A stretch of DNA of 64,000 nt from Reclinomonas americana ATCC 50394. Taxonomy: Eukaryota > Jakobida > Jakobea > Jakobida. The stretch is taken from assembly GCA_048213135.1 (NCBI GenBank), contig PS015009.1:496001-560000 (forward strand), given 5' to 3'. The notes under the pieces are model-generated. The model was not told the DNA's origin, ran no database searches, and saw only the letters and a program-made list of their open reading frames with translations. This document shows positions 17,349 to 25,096 of the stretch, in pieces (the stretch's first letter is position 1; the number at the start of each line of letters is the position of its first letter). Made by a program: the position numbers and the translations under genes.

Positions 17349-18067
17349 TATTTTTTGTGCAAGTTTTTAACGGTGATCAATAAGAAAAGGAAGATCACAC
17401 TGCCGAAATAAACAATATCGCGGCTGTCGACCACACCCCGGCTGATGCTCCTGTAATGAAAATCAATACCCAGCATCTCCACGTAATAATCCGGTCCGTT
17501 GGACAGGAAAGGTACCCGGCTCAATGCGCTGAAACCAAAGTACAGCACCAGGCAGGCAAAGGCACTGACCAGGAAGGCCACTACCGCGTTCTGTGTAAAA
17601 CCGCTGCAGCACAGGCCTACCGCCGCAAATACGGCACCCAGTAAAAAGAGGCCGATATAGCTGCCGGTGATACCGCCCGTATCAATGCCCTGTGTGCTCA
17701 GCATTTTGATGCAGATCACATATATAAAAGTAGGAACGATAACGAAGAAGAGGACCAGCAGTATGGCCATGTATTTGCCCAGTACCACCTGCCAGCGGGT
17801 AAGCGGCCGGGTTTGCAGTATCTCGAAAGTACCGGTGCGGAACTCATCCGACAGGGAGCGCATGGTAATGGCAGGCACGAGGAACATGAGGATCCAGGGT
17901 GCCAGTTCAAAGAATTTATCGAGAGACGCGTATCCGAATTCGAACAGGCTGCTGTCGGGCAGAAAAAAAAGAAAAAGCCCGTTGACCGCCAGGAAAAGGA
18001 CGATCGCGATATAACCCGTAAGATTGCTGAAAAACTGCTGTAACTCTTTTTTACAGATGCTCCGCAT
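17348..18067 (-). CDS. gldF: Gliding-motility ABC transporter permease GldF
   Basis: This is a 239-aa ABC-2-type permease with about six membrane helices. The N-terminal region MRSICKKELQQFFSNLTGYI and the cytoplasmic segment 'MRSLSDEFRTGTFEILQTRPLTRWQVVLGKY' (conserved E/TGT..L..P) are typical of GldF and NosY-like permeases. It is the first gene of a gldF-gldG-terC run on the minus strand and is divergent from the T9SS cargo gene at 18291. No regulator gene is adjacent. Confidence 0.92.
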   Translation of the reverse strand: MRSICKKELQQFFSNLTGYIAIVLFLAVNGLFLFFLPDSSLFEFGYASLDKFFELAPWILMFLVPAITMRSLSDEFRTGTFEILQTRPLTRWQVVLGKYMAILLVLFFVIVPTFIYVICIKMLSTQGIDTGGITGSYIGLFLLGAVFAAVGLCCSGFTQNAVVAFLVSAFACLVLYFGFSALSRVPFLSNGPDYYVEMLGIDFHYRSISRGVVDSRDIVYFGSVIFLFLLITVKNLHKK

Positions 18068-18221
18068 AAGGAATAAAATTGCTGCAATTTACTGATTACA
18101 ACCGTATAAAGCAGGATGGTTTTGATTTATAACTTTTTATATAGGCGACAGCCGTTTTTTTATTTACAAAAAGATAATCCCCGCTTCGGTTAATACGCAT
18201 TTTCCCCGTAGGCGAATACCC

Positions 18222-18229
18222 TATCTTTG
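18222..18229 (+). promoter_or_regulatory. Bacteroidota-type -7 promoter box (TATCTTTG) for the 18291 gene
   Basis: TATCTTTG matches the Bacteroidota -7 consensus TAnnTTTG. It lies 61 bp before the ATG of the T9SS cargo gene, giving a leader of about 55 nt. A clear -33 TTG box was not found, so the call rests on one element. Confidence 0.45.
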
Positions 18230-18290
18230 GCGCTCATTCCAACATCTTATATCCTGAAAGACTTCGGTCCTTACCCCTGCATTTAAAATA

Positions 18291-21200
18291 TTGAGAATGA
18301 GAAAAATTTGCCTTGCATTGCTTGCCGTGCTCCTTTTGTCATCTGCCAGGAGCCAGTCTACCACCTTAGTGATCAGCCAGGTATATGGCGGCGGCCAGTC
18401 GGCCAGTGCTACTTACAACGCCGATTACGTTGAATTACACAACATTTCCAATGCCGCTATCAGCCTTAATGGCAAATCAGTGCAATATGGTGCTTCCGGC
18501 AATACCACCTGGACCGGGAATTTTGCCCTTCCCAATGTTTCCATACCTGCCGGAGGTTATTACCTGATCAGGATGAGCGCTACGGGTACAGGAGCAGCAC
18601 TACCCACCCCCGACGCCGTTTCGGGAACAATAGGCATGTCTGCAACCGCAGGCAAAGTGGCACTCGTAAATGGCACCAGCACTTTAGCCAACTGTTCTTC
18701 GGCATCTATTATTGATATGGTAGGATACGGTTCTGCCGTATGTTTTGAAGGTTCCGCAGCTTGTCCCGCCCTTACTGTAACCACTGCCGGGTTCCGGGCA
18801 TTAAATGGTTGCCAGGATACGGACCAGAATGGCACCGACTTCAGTACCGCAGCAGCCGCGCCACGCAACAGCGCCAGTGCGGTGAACCTGTGTTCGGCCT
18901 CCTGTTCCACCCCGTCGCAAAAACCAACGGATATGCGTTACGGAGGCTCTCCCACGTCTACCAGCATGACCGTTTATTTTACCAGAGGCAATGGCACCGG
19001 TTCGCTGGTGGTTTGCCGCCAGGGCGCACCCGTAAATGCTGTACCCACAGGCGGTACCGCGTATACGGCCAATACCACTTTCGGCTCAGGTACCGACCTG
19101 GGTGGAGGTAACTATGCGGTATTCAGCACCGCGTTCAAAGGTGTGAACGCTTTTACTGTAACCGGGCTCACAGCCGGTACCCAATATTATTTCTCCGCTT
19201 TTGAATATAACGACCCGGGTAAATGTTATACCGCCACCGGGCTGGTTGACAGCTTTACAGTTGGCAGTACCATTTTACATACCGGGGATATGGCGTTCAT
19301 CGGTTGGGATAATACCGCAGCTGCCAGCGGGGAAGACAAACTCTATATCATGAATACGGTTGACATCAGCAAAGGCACCCGCTTTTCCCTGGTCAACAGC
19401 CGTTTTGAGTCGGGCGCTGCTGCCAATACCCGTACCAACCGCTGGTACAGTGGCGGCGATGATCCTTACCAGAATCCGTATTGTTTTGAATTTGAATACG
19501 CGGGCGCTTCAGCAATAGCCAAGGGTTCCGTGATCTCTGTACAATCCAATTCTGTTTCAGGATTTACCGGTTTTACAATAAATGGTACCAGTGTTCCGTC
19601 CAGTGATTTTATCGTGATCAGTTCGGGTGTGAACAGTAACTTTTTATCAACCGCCGGCGGCGACCAGGTTTATATTGTGCAGGGCAGGTTTACACCTTAT
19701 GGCACTGCCGGTACCGACCGTTATAACCTGCTGAGTGGTGTTGTTCTTCATGGCTTCACAGCGGGCTTATCATGGGTGCCACTGACCAGCAGCGTGAGTG
19801 CAGCCACCAATGGCACGGGCCGTGAATCCCGTATTCCGCCGGATATCCTTTGCACCGCACTGGAATTCCCGCTGGCAGGCGATGCGTATGGTGTGTACAA
19901 ACGCAGCGCCGGTACTGCAGGCACCAAGAATGAATTGTTGTCGACTATACGCAACACCGCATCCAACTGGACCTCGGGAGCAGGCACCGCTACCGTGAAT
20001 GATGTACCCTTAAGCGAGCCGAACGTAAATAATAGTTATACCATTAATTTGTCCGCCAATGCCGACGGTGACTGGATAGGCACTACAAGCAGCGACTGGT
20101 TTGATTGTAATAACTGGGAAAGTCTGCATGTACCCGACAGCACCACCGATGCCGGTGCCGGGCAGGGGCTTCCTTTTTTCGCACAGATCAATGCAGCCAC
20201 AAGCACTTACGCGAAGCAATATGATTACATAGCCAGGGCAGGTTCACTTACCGTTGCCAATAATGGCAATGGCACACTTACCTTAACCGGCAGCGGCAAT
20301 GATAAGCTGGTGGTGGAAAAAAATCTTTCCGTAAGCCTGTGGGGCGGGCTGATATTTGAAAATAATGCCAATGCCCTTGGCGATACCATCTGGGTACATG
20401 GCGCTTTTTATTGCTCCCAGCCTGTGTTCGGTTTTACAAAAGGGATGGGCACCATAGTGATGGATGAAGCCCGCTTCAATGTTACACCTAATGTAATCCA
20501 GGCATCTGTTGGTACAAATGGTTTTTATACGCTGGTCATGAACAATACCCGCAGCGTGAATATCACAACTCCTGTAACAGTCAGCAACAACCTGAACCTG
20601 CAGAACGGTTACATCAATACCAGCACAGCAGGCACTTTTACGCTGGCGTCAACTGCAGGTATCACCAGCCCTGTAAATGTGTACGGACAAACCAACAAAG
20701 GCTGGTTCGGCAGTTTCGTGAATGGAAAAATGTATTATGATGCCGACGCGTCTTCCACCAATATGGTATTCCCCGTTGGTAAGTATACCACTACCGATAC
20801 CGCTTACGCACCGGCAGAACTCACCAAAACCAATACAACCGCAGCTACTTACGACGCGGAATATTTCCCCGTTGCGTACAGTGACCTCACCGTGGATATT
20901 GCCCAGCTGCACCATGTGAGCAAAGTGGAACACTGGCTCATCAACAGTACCGTAACCAGTGCCGACGCGAAAGTAACCCTCAGCTGGCGCCCCCGCAGCC
21001 AGGTGGGTAACGGCACCGCCAGCCTGGCTCCGCTGGACAGCCTTATGGTAAGCCATTACTTTGACGACGACGGTGCGGGTGGTAATCCTTACCTCTGGCA
21101 TGTGGATGGTGGCAGCAATGTGATCATGCCTAAAAATGCGGGGTATAATCTTAATTATGGCCTTATTACCACCATAGCATCAACCAGCACCTATTCACCC

Positions 21201-21764
21201 TTTACGCTGGGTACCCGTGGTAATTACAATATCCTTCCTGTTCAACTGCTTAGTTTCAGGGCTTACTGGAACAATGGACAGGCCAGGCTGCAGTGGATCA
21301 CGGAACAGGAGCAACTGGTTGATCATTACGAGATTGAAAAGAGTACCGACGGTAATTCCTTCTATCGTATCGGAAGTGAAAACGCGTTCAATAACCCCCA
21401 GCGTTACACGTATAACAGCCTGGATACCAATCCTGTAAGCGGTTGGAACTACTACCGCCTGAAAGTGGTGGACAAAAACGGAAAAGCATCTTACTCATTG
21501 ATTGCCAGGCTTTGGGCTGGTGCTGCAGACCAGCAACTGCTCGTATATCCCAACCCGGTTAAGGACGAACTGAAAATAAATTTGCCGCAAACAAGCAGCA
21601 TTTCCATTATACAGGTTGTCAATATGAGCGGACAGGTTGCTAAACAACTGGCAACCACGGATCAGTCCCTTACCATTAATGTTGGATTTTTGAGTAGCGG
21701 CTCTTATATATTGAGGGTCATCACCGACCGACAAACAATCTCTCAAAAATTCATCAAGCAATAA
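18291..21764 (+). CDS. Secreted multidomain protein with lamin-tail domain and T9SS type A sorting domain
   Basis: This 1157-aa protein starts with a Sec signal peptide (MRMRKICLALLAVLLLSSARSQ). Residues about 22-180 resemble a lamin-tail domain (LVISQVYGGGQ...YVELHN...). A fibronectin-III-like region follows (about 195-310), then beta-rich regions including 'WIGTTSSDWFDCNNWES', common in Bacteroidota exoproteins. The C-terminus is a T9SS type A sorting domain (VYPNPVKDELKINLP..., ending QKFIKQ). It should be exported by the type IX system and cleaved or anchored at the surface. It is monocistronic, with a strong terminator just after the stop. Function beyond secretion is unknown. Confidence 0.85.
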   Translation: MRMRKICLALLAVLLLSSARSQSTTLVISQVYGGGQSASATYNADYVELHNISNAAISLNGKSVQYGASGNTTWTGNFALPNVSIPAGGYYLIRMSATGTGAALPTPDAVSGTIGMSATAGKVALVNGTSTLANCSSASIIDMVGYGSAVCFEGSAACPALTVTTAGFRALNGCQDTDQNGTDFSTAAAAPRNSASAVNLCSASCSTPSQKPTDMRYGGSPTSTSMTVYFTRGNGTGSLVVCRQGAPVNAVPTGGTAYTANTTFGSGTDLGGGNYAVFSTAFKGVNAFTVTGLTAGTQYYFSAFEYNDPGKCYTATGLVDSFTVGSTILHTGDMAFIGWDNTAAASGEDKLYIMNTVDISKGTRFSLVNSRFESGAAANTRTNRWYSGGDDPYQNPYCFEFEYAGASAIAKGSVISVQSNSVSGFTGFTINGTSVPSSDFIVISSGVNSNFLSTAGGDQVYIVQGRFTPYGTAGTDRYNLLSGVVLHGFTAGLSWVPLTSSVSAATNGTGRESRIPPDILCTALEFPLAGDAYGVYKRSAGTAGTKNELLSTIRNTASNWTSGAGTATVNDVPLSEPNVNNSYTINLSANADGDWIGTTSSDWFDCNNWESLHVPDSTTDAGAGQGLPFFAQINAATSTYAKQYDYIARAGSLTVANNGNGTLTLTGSGNDKLVVEKNLSVSLWGGLIFENNANALGDTIWVHGAFYCSQPVFGFTKGMGTIVMDEARFNVTPNVIQASVGTNGFYTLVMNNTRSVNITTPVTVSNNLNLQNGYINTSTAGTFTLASTAGITSPVNVYGQTNKGWFGSFVNGKMYYDADASSTNMVFPVGKYTTTDTAYAPAELTKTNTTAATYDAEYFPVAYSDLTVDIAQLHHVSKVEHWLINSTVTSADAKVTLSWRPRSQVGNGTASLAPLDSLMVSHYFDDDGAGGNPYLWHVDGGSNVIMPKNAGYNLNYGLITTIASTSTYSPFTLGTRGNYNILPVQLLSFRAYWNNGQARLQWITEQEQLVDHYEIEKSTDGNSFYRIGSENAFNNPQRYTYNSLDTNPVSGWNYYRLKVVDKNGKASYSLIARLWAGAADQQLLVYPNPVKDELKINLPQTSSISIIQVVNMSGQVAKQLATTDQSLTINVGFLSSGSYILRVITDRQTISQKFIKQ

Positions 21765-21793
21765 GTTGTTTACCCAAAACCAACTGCCTGAAG

Positions 21794-21820
21794 TCCCGCC
21801 CAAGTGGCGGGATTTTTTTT
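21794..21820 (+). terminator. Rho-independent terminator after the T9SS cargo gene
   Basis: Perfect 7-bp stem TCCCGCC/GGCGGGA with a 5-nt loop, followed by eight T residues, 30 bp after the stop codon at 21764. Confidence 0.9.
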
Positions 21821-21924
21821 GCCACCTTGTTCCTTTTTCTACCCAATATTGGTCATTTTCATGTGTGTGAACAGCACTGGTTTGCTTTTTGCAACTTAAA
21901 GAGCAGAATCAAACCAGTTTTATT

Positions 21925-22188
21925 ATGAAAAAGACATTATTAATAGTATTGATCATTGCCGCTTGTTTTCATCTGCCTGCACAGGTTGTGGTACCGGTTC
22001 CACCGCCGCCACCGGGTGCGCCTTTACCACCTGCACCCCCGGGTGTGAAACATGTGGTGGTAAGACCACCTCATCCAAGAGTAGTGAGACCGGCACACCC
22101 CAGGTATTATTACAAAAAGCATTACTACTACAAACGCCATTATACTTATAAAAGGCATTATTACTACAAGAAACACCGCAGGTGGTAA
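21925..22188 (+). CDS. Small secreted Pro-rich / Tyr-Lys-His-rich protein
   Basis: This 87-aa protein has a signal peptide (MKKTLLIVLIIAACFHLPAQ). It is followed by a proline-rich stretch (VPPPPPGAPLPPAPPG) and then a basic aromatic repeat of YYYKKH/YYYKRH/YTYKRH units ending in RRW. ATG 21925 is chosen over an in-frame ATG at 21889 because it gives a clean signal peptide. No family is recognised. The composition suggests a structural or polyanion-binding cell-envelope peptide; this is inference. It has its own terminator and is followed by a second Pro-rich secreted protein. Confidence 0.65.
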   Translation: MKKTLLIVLIIAACFHLPAQVVVPVPPPPPGAPLPPAPPGVKHVVVRPPHPRVVRPAHPRYYYKKHYYYKRHYTYKRHYYYKKHRRW

Positions 22189-22210
22189 CAGCAGCTTACC
22201 TTTATAAACA

Positions 22211-22236
22211 AGGCCCCGCAGAAACGGGGCTTTGTT
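22211..22236 (+). terminator. Rho-independent terminator
   Basis: Stem GCCCCG/CGGGGC with a 6-nt loop (CAGAAA) followed by TTTGTT, 24 bp after the small Pro-rich protein gene. The T tract is short, so it may be weaker than the neighbouring ones. Confidence 0.75.
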
Positions 22237-22307
22237 GTGTCTGAAAAAAATAATGACTTTTGTATGGATTATTTCACCCCTTGCATCTAAACATCAAAAC
22301 CAACTAC

Positions 22308-22688
22308 ATGAAACGAATACTCCTGCTTGCAGTTCTGCCCTGCATAGCACTGCAGCTGGCTGCACAGAGCAGTTCAAAAAAAGTTCCGCCACCGCCGCCG
22401 CCGCCAAAAGTAGCAACACCACCACCTCCTCCTCCTCCCGGTCATCCGCCACCTCCACCGCCACCGGGCAAAACAGTCAAGCAAGTCAGGTTCACTCCGC
22501 CGGTCATTGTAAACAGTAAAGGTTATGCCATGAGTGTAAGACGCATCAATGGTGTTGAGAATGTACAGGTGAAGAAGGGTAAAATGAGCAAACTGGTCAA
22601 ACTCAGCGACTGGAATGCCAGGCAGGCCTACTATGAAAATCTTTATGGTGAACTGCCACCACCGCCACCACCACCGGTAAAACAATAG
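22308..22688 (+). CDS. Small secreted protein with polyproline tracts
   Basis: This 126-aa protein has a signal peptide (MKRILLLAVLPCIALQLAAQ), three polyproline tracts around residues 25-55 (PPPPPPP three times, separated by KVAT and GH), a compact middle domain of about 60 aa (VRRINGVENVQVKKGKMSKL...) and another seven-proline tract at the C-terminus before VKQ. ATG 22308 gives the signal peptide; an upstream in-frame ATG at 22260 would mask it. Family unknown. It lies directly after the other Pro-rich gene but behind that gene's terminator, so it probably has its own promoter. Confidence 0.65.
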   Translation: MKRILLLAVLPCIALQLAAQSSSKKVPPPPPPPKVATPPPPPPPGHPPPPPPPGKTVKQVRFTPPVIVNSKGYAMSVRRINGVENVQVKKGKMSKLVKLSDWNARQAYYENLYGELPPPPPPPVKQ

Positions 22689-22707
22689 AGTTAAGCCATG
22701 TTATAAA

Positions 22708-22740
22708 AAAGCCCCCGTGTTGACAGGGGGCTTTAATTTT
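22708..22740. terminator. Bidirectional terminator between Pro-rich gene and isc genes
   Basis: Perfect 9-bp stem AAAGCCCCC/GGGGGCTTT with A and T tracts on the two sides. It lies between convergent genes ending at 22688 and 22755, so it can serve both. Confidence 0.9.
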
Positions 22741-22754
22741 TTGTATGGTATCTC

Positions 22755-23105
22755 TTATACTGCGAAACTTTCGCCGCAACCGCAGCTCCTGCTGGCGTTG
22801 GGATTGTTGAAGTAAAATCCTTTACCGTTCAGTCCGTCGCTGAATTCCAGTTCTGTATTCACCAGGTAAAGAAAACTCTTCAGATCGGTAACGATCTTCA
22901 ATCCTTTATCTTCGAACACCTGGTCCATAGGTTTTACTTCATTATCAAAATCGAGCTTATAACTTAAGCCGCTGCAACCACCACCAACAACACCTACCCT
23001 CAGGAAGTAGGCATCATCACCGGCAACGCCTGCCTCTTCCATCAGCCTGGTCACTTTGTCTTTGGCTTTGTCGCTAATGTATATAGAATTATCTGTTGCC
23101 ACCAT
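22755..23105 (-). CDS. iscA: A-type iron-sulfur carrier (IscA/HesB family)
   Basis: This 116-aa A-type Fe-S scaffold/carrier has the three conserved cysteines: one in GGGCSGLSY and two in the C-terminal SCGCGESF. It delivers clusters made on IscU to target proteins in the cytoplasm. It is third in the order iscS-iscU-iscA, 61 bp after iscU. No iscR, hscA/hscB or fdx is next to it, so the operon is a minimal one. Confidence 0.93.
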   Translation of the reverse strand: MVATDNSIYISDKAKDKVTRLMEEAGVAGDDAYFLRVGVVGGGCSGLSYKLDFDNEVKPMDQVFEDKGLKIVTDLKSFLYLVNTELEFSDGLNGKGFYFNNPNASRSCGCGESFAV

Positions 23106-23166
23106 AATCGTAACTTTTGCTTTTGTATGTAAAGAATAGCAAAGTCCTGCGTTCAGCTGATCCTTC

Positions 23167-23586
23167 TTAGTGTACTACGCTTTCTTCAAACTTGATCGCT
23201 TCCATACCGTTCTTAACGCGGTAGTCATTGATCGCCGCTTTGATCGCATCTTCAGCCAGTACGCTGCAGTGGATCTTCACGGGCGGAAGGTTCAGTTCTT
23301 CCACGATGTCCATGTTATCGATCTTCAGCGCTTCATCAACAGTTTTGCCTTTCAGCCATTCTGTTGCCAGCGAGGAAGAAGCGATTGCGGAACCGCAACC
23401 AAAGGTTTTGAATTTAGCATCGGTGATCATACCGGTGGTTTCGTCTACCTGTATCTGCAGACGCATAACGTCGCCGCATTCAGGAGCACCTACCAGGCCT
23501 GTTCCCACAGCTTTGTCTGATTTATCAAGCGTACCTACATTCTTAGGATTCTGATAGTGATCTATTACTTTTTCTGAGTATGCCAT
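23167..23586 (-). CDS. iscU: Iron-sulfur cluster scaffold IscU
   Basis: This 139-aa scaffold on which IscS assembles [2Fe-2S] clusters starts MAYSEKVIDHYQNPKNVGTL, typical of IscU. It carries the cluster ligands in APECGDV, in FKTFGCGSAIASSS and in LPPVKIHCSVLAEDA. The LPPVK motif recognised by HscA chaperones is intact, although no hsc gene is nearby. It lies 66 bp downstream of iscS on the minus strand. Confidence 0.95.
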   Translation of the reverse strand: MAYSEKVIDHYQNPKNVGTLDKSDKAVGTGLVGAPECGDVMRLQIQVDETTGMITDAKFKTFGCGSAIASSSLATEWLKGKTVDEALKIDNMDIVEELNLPPVKIHCSVLAEDAIKAAINDYRVKNGMEAIKFEESVVH

Positions 23587-23652
23587 TGTATTAATTTGAA
23601 AATTTTAAAATTTATCAATGTGATCATTTGCATTGCCACATTGGTTCTTGTT

Positions 23653-24870
23653 TTAATGAGCCGCCCACTCAATAGTATTGAGGTCGATTCCGTCTTTATA
23701 CATTTCCCAGAGCGGGCTCATTTCACGCAACTTCAGTACAGTATCACCTACCGCTTTGATGGTGTATTCGATCTGCTCCTGCGTGGTAAACCTGCCCAAC
23801 CCAAAACGCAGCGAACTGTGTGCCAGGTCGTCGCCCAGGCCAAGCGCTTTCAGCACATAACTGGGTTCCAGTGAAGCTGAAGTACAGGCGCTTCCGCTGC
23901 TGAGGGCAATATTTTTGTTGAAGCCCATCATCAGGCCTTCACCTTCCACGTGTTTAAAAGAGATATTGGCCACATGCGGCAAACGGTGCTCGCGGCTGCC
24001 GTTAACATAGGCCTCTTCCAGTTTCAGGAGTTCTGTTTCCAGGTAGTCACGCATTTTGCTGATGCGTTTGGTATCTTCTTCCATATCCAGGCGGCAGAGT
24101 TCGCAGGCCTTACCAAACCCAACAATGCCGGGTACATTAAGGGTACCGCTGCGCATACCGCGTTCGTGACCGCCACCGTCCATTTGTGCGGTAACTTTTA
24201 CCCTTGGATTCTTACGGCGAACATAAAGAGCGCCGATACCTTTGGGTCCGTATATTTTATGGGCGGTCATCGCCATCAGGTCGATTCCGTCCTTATTTAC
24301 GTCAACAGGAATTTTACCTACCGCCTGCACACCGTCGGTAAAGAACAGTACACCATGTTTTTTGGCGATGGCGCTGATCTCTTTCACCGGTTGTATTACA
24401 CCAATCTCGTTGTTGGCATACATGATGGCGATAAGGATGGTAGTGGGTTTGATGGCCGCTTCCAGTTCTTTCAGGTCGATAAGACCTTCCGCATTTACCT
24501 GCAGGTAGGTTACTTCGCCACCGGCTTTCTCTACATGTTTACAGGTATCCAGCACCGCTTTGTGTTCGGTAGTGGCGGTAATGATATGGTTGCCCTTGCT
24601 GGCATACATTTCAAATACGCCTTTAATGGCCAGGTTATCGGCTTCGGTAGCGCCGGAAGTAAAAATGATCTCTTTTGGATCGGCGCCAATCAGTTTGGCC
24701 ACCTGTTCACGGGCATAGTCCACGGCTTCTTCCGCTTCCCATCCAAAGGGGTGGTTACGGCTGGCAGCGTTGCCAAAATGTTCCAGGAAATAGGGCGTCA
24801 TAGCTTCCAGCACCCTTGGATCCATGGGTGTGGTAGCGTTGTTATCTAAATAAATCGGCAGTTTCAACAT
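23653..24870 (-). CDS. iscS: Cysteine desulfurase IscS
   Basis: This 405-aa PLP enzyme converts cysteine to alanine and passes persulfide sulfur to IscU. Visible marks are [14 protein letters not shown] at the N-terminus, [22 protein letters not shown], the PLP lysine in [10 protein letters not shown], and the mobile-loop cysteine in [14 protein letters not shown]. The length and loop are of the IscS/NifS group I type. It is the first gene of the isc operon, with a -7 box 27 bp upstream. Confidence 0.95.
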   Translation of the reverse strand: MLKLPIYLDNNATTPMDPRVLEAMTPYFLEHFGNAASRNHPFGWEAEEAVDYAREQVAKLIGADPKEIIFTSGATEADNLAIKGVFEMYASKGNHIITATTEHKAVLDTCKHVEKAGGEVTYLQVNAEGLIDLKELEAAIKPTTILIAIMYANNEIGVIQPVKEISAIAKKHGVLFFTDGVQAVGKIPVDVNKDGIDLMAMTAHKIYGPKGIGALYVRRKNPRVKVTAQMDGGGHERGMRSGTLNVPGIVGFGKACELCRLDMEEDTKRISKMRDYLETELLKLEEAYVNGSREHRLPHVANISFKHVEGEGLMMGFNKNIALSSGSACTSASLEPSYVLKALGLGDDLAHSSLRFGLGRFTTQEQIEYTIKAVGDTVLKLREMSPLWEMYKDGIDLNTIEWAAH

Positions 24871-24896
24871 AATCCTCTTGGTGTTTTTATTACAGG

Positions 24897-24904
24897 CAAA
24901 ATTA
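24897..24904 (-). promoter_or_regulatory. Bacteroidota -7 box (TAATTTTG) for the isc operon
   Basis: On the minus strand TAATTTTG matches TAnnTTTG exactly, 27 bp before the iscS ATG. A well placed -33 TTG was not clear. This supports ATG 24870 as start and a short leader. Confidence 0.5.
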
Positions 24905-25096
24905 CTACAAAAGCGCCGATTTCAGGTATCAATTTACCCCGGCGGCATTAAATTACCGATTTCGAAAAGGCCCGGCTTTTTTATGTAAAAGGGCGGGAAC
25001 CGGCATCGCCATCGTACAGCCGGGGCGGGTTTTACCAGTCATTTGACAGTGCTGCTGTCCGCTAAGGCTCACCAAATCACATTAAAACTTACTGCC

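Noticed and set aside
23950-24849. Long plus-strand frame opposite iscS
   Set aside because: iscS is certain from its PLP and loop-cysteine motifs; the other frame has no family features.
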